Assembly (NCBI RefSeq): GCF_003148805.1
Contig: NZ_QGGX01000001.1
Coordinates: forward strand, 124,001 to 188,000
Direction of reading: 5' to 3'
DNA length: 64,000 nucleotides
Source: Aminobacter sp. AP02
GTDB lineage: Bacteria > Pseudomonadota > Alphaproteobacteria > Rhizobiales > Rhizobiaceae
In this document: positions 26,067-35,421 of the stretch, one piece after another
How the letters are laid out: the number at the start of each line of letters is the position of its first letter
How positions within the stretch are numbered: position 1 is the first letter of the stretch
Position numbers and translations under genes: made by a program
The notes under the pieces: model-generated
What the model saw: only the letters and a program-made list of their open reading frames with translations
What the model was told of the DNA's origin: nothing
Database searches by the model: none

Positions 26067-26480
26067 ATGACCTTGAACGAAAGCCTGCAGCCGAAGGGGC
26101 GCTCACTTTACCTTGAAATCGGCGGCGAAGAAGCGATCCGCCGCCTTGTGGAAATATTCTACGACATCGTCGAGCAGGACGAGGATGCGGCACCGCTGCA
26201 TGTCCTGCACCTGCGCGGCCACGGGGTTGCCCATTCCCGCGAGGAGCAGTTCAACTATCTCTGCGGCTTCTTCGGTGGCCCGAGCTACTACGTCCAGAAG
26301 CACGGGCATTCCAGGCTCAAAGAAATACACGAGCATGTCGAGATCGGCCCGGAATTGCGCGACCTCTGGCTGAAATGCATGCAACGCGCGGTCGAAAAGG
26401 CGGGCATTGCCGATCGTTTCCGGCCGCTCCTCATGCGCCATTTTGGTTTTGCCGCCGAAACGACGCGCAACCGGGACTAG
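26067..26480 (+). CDS. Group II truncated haemoglobin
   Basis: This is a small cytoplasmic haem protein of 137 residues for O2/NO handling. Group II features are visible: FYDIVEQD at the B-helix, FNYLCGFFGGPSYYVQKHGH through E, the candidate proximal His in RLKEIHEHVEIG, and the G8 tryptophan region RDLWLKCM. The start is uncertain. The GGGGAGG at 26060-26066 touches the ATG at 26067 but is ideally spaced (six bases) for a TTG at 26073, which would remove two residues (Met-Thr). It stands alone between the DUF1612 gene and ftsK. Confidence 0.87.
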   Translation: MTLNESLQPKGRSLYLEIGGEEAIRRLVEIFYDIVEQDEDAAPLHVLHLRGHGVAHSREEQFNYLCGFFGGPSYYVQKHGHSRLKEIHEHVEIGPELRDLWLKCMQRAVEKAGIADRFRPLLMRHFGFAAETTRNRD

Positions 26481-26783
26481 TTCCGCGCCGTTTCGTCCAG
26501 GGCCCAAAGTCATGCAGCAAAACCGATGACGCCCTCGAAGCGGCCGTCCTCGAAGCCGGTTTTGTAGGTCCGCCGAGACCAGTCTCGCCGCCGTGCCGGT
26601 ATATTTGCCGGTCGTGGCCGGCGTCGCCGATTGCTGCGGAACTGCCGCGCAAAGAGCGATGGGGGGCGCTGTGTCCAGCCCGCGACAGATGATCACTTTA
26701 CCGGTCGGAGTGGCCCGCGGGAAGGAACTGTTAACCACTCGCTTCCTATTGCTCAACAGACGTTTCATCGGCGAGTCTTGAGT
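26481..26783. other. Intergenic region before ftsK, no gene recognised
   Basis: In these 303 bases I see no convincing reading frame, strong hairpin or consensus promoter. A longer in-frame extension of ftsK (from 26631) runs through it but has no ribosome-binding site and no family similarity. Confidence 0.5.
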
Positions 26784-29276
26784 ATGCAGTCCATGCGTTT
26801 TCCTCGAACCAATCTTCCGAATACCGCTTCGCAGGATGACGCAGCGGACCGTCCCGACAACAAGCGCGGCGACAGGGCCGCAGGGCAGCTGCCTTCGGCG
26901 GCCGAAGGCCCCGGCTGGCAGGACTATTTCTTCCTTGCGCCCAATGTGCGCTTCACCCGCACGCCCGATTACGATGCTATGAAGCGCCAAGCGGATGGCG
27001 AGGCCGCTTCCGTTCATGGCGAAATACAGGCTGAGGCTTCCACCGTGGAACCGGCAATTCCGGCAGCACCGGTCCTGGTGACGCCTCCCGCGCCACGCGT
27101 GCCCTCCGCAACCATGATCCGCCGCCCGCAGGTCGTGGAAGCCTTGCAGGCTCAAATTGCCAGCAGAATCGCTGCGCAGCCCGTGCCCGCTATTCAAGCA
27201 GCATCACCGATGCAGCAGGCCCCCGCGGCTCCCCAGCCGGTGACCCCTGCGGCGCCCGCGGCCCGGGTACCGGAAGCCAAAACCTCCGCCAGCGTCGGCA
27301 TCGCCGGACAGCCCAAGAAGGCACGCTGGTCCTATCTTTCCGACCATGCCTTCTTCGAACTAATGGCGCCGAGCATGTCGGACGGTCCGTCTCCTGTGCC
27401 AGCGATCGTTGCGGCGCGGCAGGCGCCAGCCCCAACTCCGGCACCTGTGTCGATTGCGCCGGTTCCCGCCGTGGCCACGCGCGCCGACGTCCCGGCTGTG
27501 GAAATCACCGCGCTTTACCGGGTCATCGACTGCATCCCGGCAGTCGAGACCGCGACGGCGATCGTGGCACCGGCCAATTCGAACGATGCCAAATCGGAAG
27601 CGGCTGGAGTCGCCGAAAGCCCGCAAGGGGCAAGTGCTGTGAGCGCCGAAGCCAGCCAGCCAAGCGTCGAGATCGCGGCGCCCGTCGCGCGCGAGGCGTT
27701 GCCGCCGATCGACAGGATCGTGCCGGCGACCACGGGCGATGCATATGAGCTTCCCTCCGAGGAGCTGTTGCAGATGCCACCCGAAGGGCAGGGCTTCTAC
27801 ATGTCGCAGGAGCGGCTGGAGCAGAACGCGGACCTTCTGGAAAGCGTGCTTGAAGATTTCGGCGTGCGCGGCGAAATCATCCATGTCCGCCCCGGCCCCG
27901 TGGTCACACTCTACGAATTCGAGCCCGCACCCGGCGTCAAATCCTCGCGTGTCATTGGCCTTGCCGACGACATCGCGCGGTCCATGTCGGCGATTTCGGC
28001 GCGCGTCGCGGTCGTGCCCGGCCGCAACGTCATCGGCATCGAGCTGCCGAACGAGATGCGCGAGACGGTGTATTTCCGCGAACTGATCGAGTCGGATGGC
28101 TTCCGCAACACCAGTTGCAAGCTGGCGCTGTGCCTTGGAAAGACGATCGGCGGCGAGCCTGTCATCGCCGAACTAGCCAAGATGCCGCATTTGCTGGTCG
28201 CCGGCACCACCGGCTCGGGCAAGTCGGTGGCTATCAACACCATGATCCTGTCGCTGCTCTACCGGCTGAAGCCGGAAGAGTGCCGGCTGATCATGGTCGA
28301 TCCCAAGATGCTCGAACTGTCGATCTATGACGGCATCCCGCACCTTTTGACGCCCGTCGTCACCGACCCCAAGAAGGCGGTCACCGCGCTCAAATGGGCA
28401 GTACGCGAGATGGAAGATCGCTATCGCAAGATGGCGCGGCTCGGTGTGCGCAACATCGACGGCTACAACGAACGTGCCGCCGTCGCTCGTGAGAAGGGCG
28501 AGATCGTCGTCATGACGGTGCAGACCGGCTTCGAAAAAGGGACCGGCGAGCCGCTGTTCGAGGAGCAGGAAATCGATCTCGCGCCGATGCCTTACATCGT
28601 CGTCATCGTCGACGAGATGGCCGACTTGATGATGGTCGCCGGCAAGGAAATCGAAGGCGCCATCCAGCGCCTGGCCCAGATGGCCCGCGCCGCCGGCATC
28701 CATCTGATCATGGCGACGCAGCGACCTTCAGTCGATGTCATCACCGGAACGATCAAGGCCAATTTCCCGACGCGTATCTCGTTCCAGGTAACGTCCAAGA
28801 TCGACAGCCGCACCATCCTGGGCGAGCAAGGCGCGGAGCAGCTGCTCGGCCAGGGCGACATGCTGCACATGGCGGGCGGCGGGCGCATTTCGCGTGTCCA
28901 CGGCCCCTTCGTGTCCGATGTCGAGGTCGAGCATGTGGTCTCGCATCTCAAGGCACAGGGACGCCCCGAATATCTCGAAACGGTGACCGCCGACGAAGAG
29001 GACGAGGAGCCTGACCAGGGTGCCGTCTTCGACAAGGGTGCAGTGGCAGCCGAGGACGGCGACTCCATCTATGACGAAGCGGTGAAGGTGGTGCAGCGCG
29101 ACAAGAAGTGCTCGACCTCCTATATCCAGCGCCGCCTTGGCATCGGCTACAACCGTGCCGCTTCGCTGGTCGAACGCATGGAGAAGGAGGGCCTTGTCGG
29201 CGCCCCCAATCACGTCGGCAAGCGCGAGATCATGTCGGGCAGGCGCGACCTGGCGAACGGGGCCGACATGGAATGA
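26784..29276 (+). CDS. ftsK: FtsK/SpoIIIE-type DNA translocase without membrane segments
   Basis: This 830-residue ATPase pumps DNA; FtsK proteins clear chromosomes at the division septum. There is no hydrophobic N-terminal membrane region. Instead residues 1-330 are a low-complexity Ala/Pro-rich linker. The motor follows: the alpha part ([20 protein letters not shown]), Walker A GTTGSGKS at 474-481, Walker [13 protein letters not shown] near 605, and [13 protein letters not shown]. The C-terminal gamma winged helix ([20 protein letters not shown]), which reads KOPS, is intact. The start ATG has a poor ribosome-binding site; an ATG nine bases later is an alternative. Rhizobia often carry a second, membrane-anchored FtsK elsewhere; this may be the soluble paralogue. 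Confidence 0.92.
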   Translation: MQSMRFPRTNLPNTASQDDAADRPDNKRGDRAAGQLPSAAEGPGWQDYFFLAPNVRFTRTPDYDAMKRQADGEAASVHGEIQAEASTVEPAIPAAPVLVTPPAPRVPSATMIRRPQVVEALQAQIASRIAAQPVPAIQAASPMQQAPAAPQPVTPAAPAARVPEAKTSASVGIAGQPKKARWSYLSDHAFFELMAPSMSDGPSPVPAIVAARQAPAPTPAPVSIAPVPAVATRADVPAVEITALYRVIDCIPAVETATAIVAPANSNDAKSEAAGVAESPQGASAVSAEASQPSVEIAAPVAREALPPIDRIVPATTGDAYELPSEELLQMPPEGQGFYMSQERLEQNADLLESVLEDFGVRGEIIHVRPGPVVTLYEFEPAPGVKSSRVIGLADDIARSMSAISARVAVVPGRNVIGIELPNEMRETVYFRELIESDGFRNTSCKLALCLGKTIGGEPVIAELAKMPHLLVAGTTGSGKSVAINTMILSLLYRLKPEECRLIMVDPKMLELSIYDGIPHLLTPVVTDPKKAVTALKWAVREMEDRYRKMARLGVRNIDGYNERAAVAREKGEIVVMTVQTGFEKGTGEPLFEEQEIDLAPMPYIVVIVDEMADLMMVAGKEIEGAIQRLAQMARAAGIHLIMATQRPSVDVITGTIKANFPTRISFQVTSKIDSRTILGEQGAEQLLGQGDMLHMAGGGRISRVHGPFVSDVEVEHVVSHLKAQGRPEYLETVTADEEDEEPDQGAVFDKGAVAAEDGDSIYDEAVKVVQRDKKCSTSYIQRRLGIGYNRAASLVERMEKEGLVGAPNHVGKREIMSGRRDLANGADME

Positions 29277-29282
29277 CCGATG

Positions 29283-29301
29283 CGCCGCCCCTTTGGCGGC
29301 G
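29283..29301. terminator. Short hairpin between ftsK and the convergent exporter gene
   Basis: CGCCGCC pairs with GGCGGCG around CCTTT in the 31-base gap between convergent stops. There is no T-run. Confidence 0.45.
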
Positions 29302-29307
29302 TATGGC

Positions 29308-30222
29308 CTAGCGCCGCTTCTTGTGGGCGCGGCGCTCGAGATAGGCCGTTGTCTGCAGCGCGGCGAGGATGACGAGCGCACCGATGACGATGCGCTGGTC
29401 GGGCACTTCGTCGAAGAAGATATAGCCGGCGGCCGTCGTCACGACGATCGAGAGGTAGCCGATGGGAGCGAGGACGCTTGCGTCGGCGAGGCGATAGGCG
29501 CGCAAGAAGCAATATTGCCCGGCCTGCGCTAGAAGCCCGATGCCGAGCAGGGGCACCCAGTCGAACGTCTTGACCGGCTGCCAAACGAAGATGGCTGGCA
29601 CGGCCGTGATTATCGCGAGACCGACGGTGTAGAACACCATCATTACGGTGGTGTTTTCGTCGCGCAGCATGCGCGTCTGGATGATGGCGAGCGAGCCGAA
29701 GACGACAGTGCCAAACACCGCGAGCAGGCCGAGGTTCCATTCGACACCGCCGGGAGCCAGCATCATCAGCACGCCGGCAAAGGCCAAGGCAGCGCCGACC
29801 CAGCGCAGCCGCGATACCGTCTCGCCGAGGAAGGCGACCGCCATGGCCATGGTGACGAGCGGCCTGGAAAAACTCAGCGCGTTGACCACAGCCAGCGGCA
29901 ACAGCGTGTAGGCCATGAACTGGCTGGTCAGCGCAATGGCGTTGCAGCTGATGCGCGAAATGTTCTGCCAGGGATGCTTGGTATGGCGGATGTGGCGGCG
30001 GTGACGCCAGATCAAAGGCAGGATGAACAGCAGGCCGATCATCGCGCGGATGAAGACGAGCTGGAACGCTGGATAGACGAGCCCTTGCGCCTTGACGAGC
30101 GCCGTCATGCCGCCGGAGACCAGCAGCATGTCGGCGAGCACCCAGATCACACCCTCGCGGTTGGCTTTGTGACGCTCGTCCCCCGCCTCGGGCGTCACCG
30201 TGCTGTCAGGCTGGCTGGACAA
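29308..30222 (-). CDS. DMT family (EamA) transporter
   Basis: This 304-residue inner-membrane protein has about ten hydrophobic segments arranged as two EamA repeats (first ending near GVLMMLAPGG, second with YLSIVVTTAAGYIFFDE). The family exports metabolites or amino acids. It overlaps the end of the PIG-L deacetylase gene by 17 bases, so it belongs to the minus-strand ROK/deacetylase operon and may export a product or by-product of that pathway. The C-terminus is strongly basic (ERRAHKKRR). Confidence 0.9.
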   Translation of the reverse strand: MSSQPDSTVTPEAGDERHKANREGVIWVLADMLLVSGGMTALVKAQGLVYPAFQLVFIRAMIGLLFILPLIWRHRRHIRHTKHPWQNISRISCNAIALTSQFMAYTLLPLAVVNALSFSRPLVTMAMAVAFLGETVSRLRWVGAALAFAGVLMMLAPGGVEWNLGLLAVFGTVVFGSLAIIQTRMLRDENTTVMMVFYTVGLAIITAVPAIFVWQPVKTFDWVPLLGIGLLAQAGQYCFLRAYRLADASVLAPIGYLSIVVTTAAGYIFFDEVPDQRIVIGALVILAALQTTAYLERRAHKKRR

Positions 30223-32611
30223 GATTTGCCATCAGGCGGAATGCCCCAGGTACAAGCTTGTCCATCTGGTGATGCAGGACGAGGCTTGTATGGGTGTGAC
30301 GGCCTTTGCCGATCTGAGCCGAAACCAGCGCGCCCAGCAGCGGCTGTTCGTTGGCATCGTGCATGGCCAGCAGAGGCTGATAGGCCTCGTCCCAGCGCGC
30401 GGCGAAATAAAGCCCGCGCTCCTTGTTCCAGCCGGACCAGTCCTGCGGGCCGATAATGTTCGGTCCATTGAGGAGGACGTGGTCCGGCACCAGCACCGTG
30501 ACCTCGGCGGTCGGATCCGTTACGCGCCAGCGTAAAGACGGCGAGCCAATCTCGAGTTTCCTCGGCGGCGTCGCTAGTGGATCCCAACCGTCGGTCGGGC
30601 GGTGGTAAAGAGTGACAAGGTGGCCGCCATTTTCGACAAAGCGGTGCAGCTTTTCGGTTGCGGCGGCCAGATCCTTGCGGATGCCGAAGGCAAAGATGCC
30701 AACGACAATGGTGGTGTATTGCGACAGGTCGCCGGCGAGCGCCTTGGCGTCGAGTTCGGTAACATCGAGCCCGTTACGCGACAGCCACAGGCCGACCCGA
30801 TCAGCGCCTGCGCCGACATAACCGACGCGCGCGCCTTGCGGCAGTTTGAGGTCGAGCGTGAGCACACGCAGCGCTTCGGGCTGGCGATGGGTGACGCGGC
30901 CGATATGCGGATAGGCAATCGGGGTCAGCCTGAGCGCCGGCCTGCCGCCGATAAGCGGGGTGATGGTGGAGAGTCCCGCGACACGTGTTTCGGGCGCGCG
31001 GATGACCTGGCTGCCTTCTGTCTGCGTCAGCGACCAGCCGCCATCCATGTTGAGCGAGACGGGCGCATCCTTGCCGGCGACGGCAGGCTTGATCGGCCAT
31101 TCCCGCCTTGTGCCGTCGAGCGGTACGATTATCGCTTCGGGCTCCATGACAACCGAGCTTGCCGGCAGCACGGCAAAAGCTTCTTCGAAATCATAGGTGG
31201 CGCGGGCGGTGTGATCGCCGAATTTGACCGAGATGACGACATGGGTATCGCCATTGCCGCCAAGCGCCGACCATGACGGCGGATAGAGCTTTGTGTACGC
31301 GGCGTTTGCCGCGGCCGAAATGGCCAGGCTGCGCCGGCGTCCTGCGCTGGTCTCTGCTTTTGCTGTGATCGCCTCGGGCAGGATCGCCTCGACCTCGACC
31401 GAACGGCTGTCGCTGCCAGGGGCGAGATCAACGGTGAGTTCAGCTGTTTCGCCAGGCGACAATGTCGAGGGCGATAGCGTCGCGCGGAAGAAGATGCCGA
31501 CGGCTTCGATTAGGGCGGCATCGATCTCGCGTGCCTTGCGTTCCACGCGGTGGCGGTGAAGCTCGAGGAAAGCCGGCGACGCGTTGGCACGCGCGGTGGC
31601 GAGCTGGAGGGCCGCTTCGAGAAGATTGCCAATGATCGCGTCGCGGTTCGGGAAGGCGGCGATCGCCTTATCTACGGCTGCTGCGGCAGCGGCCAGGGCA
31701 GCAGCAGCTTCGCTCGACAGGTCCTTCGACTGGGCCAGCGCGGCAAGTGTTGCCGGAAGTCCGTCGAGCACCGATGCCTCGGCCTTCCCGCCACTAGCGG
31801 CGAGCAGAAGGTGTAGCGGCCAGGAATCTTTCACCTGGTCGCGCCAGTAACCCATGCCTTGCGAGGCGTGGTAATAGCGCGACCATTCGCCGATGCGGTC
31901 ATACTCCACACCAGTCGCCGGCTCGCGGCCGGGCGCGTCCACAACGACGGTGGCATCAGGTGGGGGTACTTCGTCGTCATAGGTGTCGCCGCCGCCGGAC
32001 CACGCCGGCAGATAATATTTCGCCACCTGCCAGGGGCTCATGCCTTCCTTGAAGTGCTCCGGGAAAGCTTCGGGGTCGGCGGCAAGCCTGATCGCCTTTT
32101 CGGCAGCACGTGTCATGGCACGGTGATGGCCATGCTGGCCGGGAACGTCGAGGAAGGTCGGGATGACGATGTCGGGCCGCTCGCTGCGATAGGCGCGCAC
32201 CAGCCGCTCGACCGTGCGCATCTCGCCCCAGCGGGTAAAGGTCTGGTCGCCGTCCTTGGAGAAGCCGAAGTCATGCACTTCGTCGTCGGGGCCATGGCCG
32301 AGCCAGACGACGTCGGCATCGAGTTCGCGCGCGGCCTCTTCCATTTCGCGCGTGCGCATCATGCCGAGCACGCCGAGGCGCTCTGGTCCAAGCGAGTTCT
32401 GCCCACCTTCGCCGCGCGTCGAGCAGGCGACGATGACGCGCATGCCAAGGCCGAGGCGGAACCAGGCCAGTAACCCGCTCTGCTCGTCGTCGGGATGCGC
32501 TCCTGTATTCATCATGGTGACTGTGGAGTTCAGACGGCTAAGTGCCCGGTGAAGCCTGAGCAGCGAAGGATTGGCCTTCTGTCTTTCGATACGTTCGCGG
32601 GCACTTAGCAT
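30206..32611 (-). CDS. Large PIG-L family deacetylase with C-terminal extra domains
   Basis: This 801-residue protein has an N-terminal PIG-L domain (about 1-260) with the zinc motif AHPDDE near residue 38 and the downstream HGHHRA; this family removes acetyl groups from GlcNAc-type amino sugars. The middle (about 370-460) looks like an Ig-like/NEW3 domain (TLSPSTLSPGETAELTVDL). The C-terminal third resembles a glutamine amidotransferase/ThuA-type fold (VGYVGAGADRVGLWLSRNGL, ENGGHLVTLYHR). Most PIG-L enzymes have 220-300 residues, so this is a long multidomain form. No signal peptide is visible, so a cytoplasmic location is likely. A good GGAGGACC precedes the start, 25 bases after the ROK gene. 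Confidence 0.88.
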   Translation of the reverse strand: MLSARERIERQKANPSLLRLHRALSRLNSTVTMMNTGAHPDDEQSGLLAWFRLGLGMRVIVACSTRGEGGQNSLGPERLGVLGMMRTREMEEAARELDADVVWLGHGPDDEVHDFGFSKDGDQTFTRWGEMRTVERLVRAYRSERPDIVIPTFLDVPGQHGHHRAMTRAAEKAIRLAADPEAFPEHFKEGMSPWQVAKYYLPAWSGGGDTYDDEVPPPDATVVVDAPGREPATGVEYDRIGEWSRYYHASQGMGYWRDQVKDSWPLHLLLAASGGKAEASVLDGLPATLAALAQSKDLSSEAAAALAAAAAAVDKAIAAFPNRDAIIGNLLEAALQLATARANASPAFLELHRHRVERKAREIDAALIEAVGIFFRATLSPSTLSPGETAELTVDLAPGSDSRSVEVEAILPEAITAKAETSAGRRRSLAISAAANAAYTKLYPPSWSALGGNGDTHVVISVKFGDHTARATYDFEEAFAVLPASSVVMEPEAIIVPLDGTRREWPIKPAVAGKDAPVSLNMDGGWSLTQTEGSQVIRAPETRVAGLSTITPLIGGRPALRLTPIAYPHIGRVTHRQPEALRVLTLDLKLPQGARVGYVGAGADRVGLWLSRNGLDVTELDAKALAGDLSQYTTIVVGIFAFGIRKDLAAATEKLHRFVENGGHLVTLYHRPTDGWDPLATPPRKLEIGSPSLRWRVTDPTAEVTVLVPDHVLLNGPNIIGPQDWSGWNKERGLYFAARWDEAYQPLLAMHDANEQPLLGALVSAQIGKGRHTHTSLVLHHQMDKLVPGAFRLMANLVQPA

Positions 32612-32636
32612 TCAGGTCCTCCGGTATTTCAGTGTG

Positions 32637-33860
32637 CTATTCGGTATGCGAGGTGGCGGCCGTTTCGAGCTTGGGCGTGACCACCTCGAAAAGCGGCAGC
32701 GCGGCGGCACCGAGTGCCGCTGTGTATTGCCCCGTCTGGCCGCGCATCACGCGGGGCAGGGCGCGAGCTCTCCGACTGGCAACCGATATCGGCAGCGGCC
32801 CCATCTTCTCGATCAACTCGTCGATGATCGCGTCTGGCAACACGCCGCCGAGGATGACCGTTTCGGGATCGAGGATGTTTTCGATCATCGCAATCATCGG
32901 CGCGAGATAGGTCACAGTTTCGTCCATCCACTCCAAAAGCACCGGATGGCGCTTGGCGTGGAGGTCGGCGAAGTCGGCGAAATCGCAGTCCGGGATGCCG
33001 GCATCGCAAAGCTTCTCGCGCAAAGCATGCACCGAAGCATAGCGTTCGAGACAACCGTGCTGCCCGCAAGGGCAGACCCTGCCGCGTGGAACGACGACGA
33101 CATGGCCGATTTCGCCGGCGTTGCCGAAAGCGCCACGGAACGGCACGCCGTCCTGGATCATGCCGAGGCCGAGGCCGGCACCGAAATAGACCATGGCAAA
33201 GCTTGAGATCGTGTGTCCGGCACCGAAGAAACGTTCGCCGACGGCGGCGGCGTTGGCGTCATTCTCCACCGTCACCGGCTCGCCGCATGCCTCGCTCAGC
33301 AGGCTCGCCGCATCGATATTGGCCCAGCCTGGCAGCGTCGTCGGGCCCACCGAGGTCATGCCCTCGATCTCGAACGGGCCGGGCATGACCACGCCAATGC
33401 CGAGCAGCCGCGACTTGAACGTCGACCTGACCGAGTCGAGCTCAGTTCGCAAATGCGCGATCACCTGACTCGGGCTGGTGTCGCTGACGGGCGTGATCCG
33501 CCTGGAGCGCGGCTGGCCCGACAGGTCGAGCACCGTTGCCACCATGTGGTCGGAGGCCATCTCGATGCCCATCGTCATGGCGCCATCGGGGTTGACGGCG
33601 AACTGAATCGGCGGCTGGCCACGGCCCGAACGGAGCCGTCCGGTCTCCATCAACAGGTTTTCGCTGACAAGTTCGTCGACGATGTTGGCGATGGCCTGCG
33701 CGGTCAGGTGCGTCAGCCGGGCAATGTGCATACGTCCCAGAGCGCCGTTTCGGCGCACGACATCAAGCACCACGCGACGGTTATGGTCGCGGCTGCGCTC
33801 GGGATTGTTGCCCAAAGTGACCTGATGCGTGCTGCCCGGCTGAAACGCCATTTCGCTCAT
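32637..33860 (-). CDS. ROK family transcriptional regulator
   Basis: This 407-residue protein has an N-terminal winged helix (RRVVLDVVRRNGALGRMHIA, LTAQAIANIVDELVSENLL) and a ROK sugar-kinase fold. The ROK cysteine motif that binds zinc is present as CPCGQHGCLERYAS, and GIGVVMPGPFEIEG and NDANAAAVGE are in the expected places. Such proteins repress sugar operons until a sugar binds. It is divergent from the sugar ABC operon and first in the operon with the PIG-L deacetylase and the exporter, so it very probably controls both directions through the AT-rich gap between them. Confidence 0.92.
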   Translation of the reverse strand: MSEMAFQPGSTHQVTLGNNPERSRDHNRRVVLDVVRRNGALGRMHIARLTHLTAQAIANIVDELVSENLLMETGRLRSGRGQPPIQFAVNPDGAMTMGIEMASDHMVATVLDLSGQPRSRRITPVSDTSPSQVIAHLRTELDSVRSTFKSRLLGIGVVMPGPFEIEGMTSVGPTTLPGWANIDAASLLSEACGEPVTVENDANAAAVGERFFGAGHTISSFAMVYFGAGLGLGMIQDGVPFRGAFGNAGEIGHVVVVPRGRVCPCGQHGCLERYASVHALREKLCDAGIPDCDFADFADLHAKRHPVLLEWMDETVTYLAPMIAMIENILDPETVILGGVLPDAIIDELIEKMGPLPISVASRRARALPRVMRGQTGQYTAALGAAALPLFEVVTPKLETAATSHTE

Positions 33861-34152
33861 CCTGACCTCAGTTGCAAAATTGATAACGCGGAAGCCCCGA
33901 ACCCCGCAACAGATTAATTCAAGTAAATTATCTTATTGACAAAAGCCGTGCGGCAGGAAAGCGTATAGGAAGTGTGCGGGGAGGATCCGCAGCTTTGCTG
34001 GTGTCCGTATTTTGTTGAGCGTGATCCGCTCGCGTCCGACGGCATCGGAGTTACGAGACGGCCCGGGCCTCGTCTGCATGCGAGGCCACGGTCCAAGGGG
34101 ATAATCACCGCCCGTAGCCCGGATTTTCCGGCGGGCGCAGTTGGAGGTTTAC
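33861..34152. promoter_or_regulatory. Divergent control region between ROK regulator and sugar ABC operon
   Basis: The AT-rich core contains TAATT-CAAGTA-AATTA (33915-33930), the kind of imperfect AT-rich repeat bound by ROK regulators. A TTGACA (33936-33941) points toward the transporter operon but lacks a properly spaced -10. On the opposite strand TTGTCA with AATTAA 17 bases on could serve the ROK gene. The 5' leader of the transporter operon can fold a hairpin, GGCCTCG (34066-34072) with CGAGGCC (34081-34087). Confidence 0.5.
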
Positions 34153-35409
34153 ATGCGCAGAGCAACCCTGTTTGCCGGATTGATCGCTGGTTTCAGCACG
34201 CTGGCACTCAACGCGGCCCAGGCCGTCGAGATCGAATATTGGCAGTATGTCTTCGACTCGCGCGTCAAGGCGATGGACCAGCTGATCGAGAATTTCGAAA
34301 AGGCCAATCCAGACATCACGGTCAAGCAGACCACTTTCCCCTACGCCGACTACCAGACGCGCGTCATCGCTGCGAAGATGGGCGGGCAGGGTCCTGATGT
34401 GATGCAGCTGTTCTATGGCTGGCTCGACAAGTTCGTTGCCGGCGGACTGCTGCAGCCGCTGCCGACCGATACGTTCCCGCACGACAAGATCGAAAGCGAA
34501 TTCTTCCCGATCGTCAGCGCCATGAAGCGCGGCGAAGACTATTACGGCCTGCCGACCGCAGTGCGCTCGCTGGCCCTGTTCTACAACAAGAAGCTGTTCA
34601 CCGAAGCTGGCCTCGACCCGGCTAACCCGCCCAAGACGCTTGAGGAGTTCGTCGCAGCCGCCGAGAAGCTGACCAAGCGCGATGGCAGCGGTAACCTGAT
34701 CGTTGCCGGCTCGACCCTCGACATGGGCGGACAGGATCACCAGTGGTGGCGTGAAGTGCTGATTCGCCAGTTCGGCGGCGAGCCCTACACCGATGGCGAC
34801 CGCAAGGTGGCCTACAACACCGAAGCCGGTGAAAAGGCGCTGAAGTTCTATACCGACCTGCAGATGGTACAGAAGGTGGGCCAGGCTGGCTTCATGGACG
34901 AAGGCCAGGCGGCATTCCGCGCCGGCATGGCCGGGATGACCATCGACGGCACCTTCCGTCTCGGCGCGTTCAAGTCGATCGAAGGCTTCGAATGGGGCGT
35001 GACCGAACTGCCGGCCAATGCCGAGGGCAAGCGCTCGAACTACGCCAGCTACTTTGCCAACGGCATCTCGGCGACGACGAGCGGCGAGAAGCTCGAAGCT
35101 TCCAAGAAGTTCCTCGCCTACATCTCCTCGCCCGAGGCGATGGATGTCTGGCTGAAGACGGTCGGCGAGCTGCCGGCACGCCGTTCGGCGGCAATGACGG
35201 ACGCCAACCTTGCGGATCCGGTCTACGGCCCGTTCCTCAAGGGTCTCGAATACGCCCGCACCACCATGTTCGTTGATGAGGCGGCCCAGCGCCAGACCAC
35301 CATCGACATGGCCAACCGCGTGCTGCTCGAAGGCCAGTCGGTGAAGGATTCGCTCGCACAGGCCGCAGCGGCCGAGCAGGCGATCATCGACGCAGCAGCC
35401 CCCAAGTAA
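34153..35409 (+). CDS. Sugar ABC transporter substrate-binding protein (SBP_bac_1)
   Basis: This 418-residue periplasmic receptor has a signal peptide (RRATLFAGLIAGFSTLALNAAQA) and the SBP_bac_1 opening EIEYWQYVFDSRVKAMDQLI. Later family segments are GKMGGQGPDVMQLF-like (here AKMGGQGPDVMQLFYGW) and AGMTIDGTFRLGAF. TTGGAGG precedes the ATG with correct spacing. It heads a six-gene operon: receptor, two permeases, lyase paralogue, ATPase and PfkB kinase. The receptor class binds oligosaccharides, sugar alcohols or glycosides; the exact ligand is unknown. Confidence 0.93.
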   Translation: MRRATLFAGLIAGFSTLALNAAQAVEIEYWQYVFDSRVKAMDQLIENFEKANPDITVKQTTFPYADYQTRVIAAKMGGQGPDVMQLFYGWLDKFVAGGLLQPLPTDTFPHDKIESEFFPIVSAMKRGEDYYGLPTAVRSLALFYNKKLFTEAGLDPANPPKTLEEFVAAAEKLTKRDGSGNLIVAGSTLDMGGQDHQWWREVLIRQFGGEPYTDGDRKVAYNTEAGEKALKFYTDLQMVQKVGQAGFMDEGQAAFRAGMAGMTIDGTFRLGAFKSIEGFEWGVTELPANAEGKRSNYASYFANGISATTSGEKLEASKKFLAYISSPEAMDVWLKTVGELPARRSAAMTDANLADPVYGPFLKGLEYARTTMFVDEAAQRQTTIDMANRVLLEGQSVKDSLAQAAAAEQAIIDAAAPK

Positions 35410-35421
35410 GGCGAAGGCTTG

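Noticed and set aside
33936-33969. TTGACA followed by TATAGG as a promoter of the sugar ABC operon
   Set aside because: The spacing is 22 bases, too long for a sigma-70 promoter; the true start site is probably elsewhere in the region.
34066-34087. Leader hairpin of the sugar ABC operon as a riboswitch
   Set aside because: Only a single seven-base stem is evident; no known riboswitch motif or alternative terminator structure is visible.
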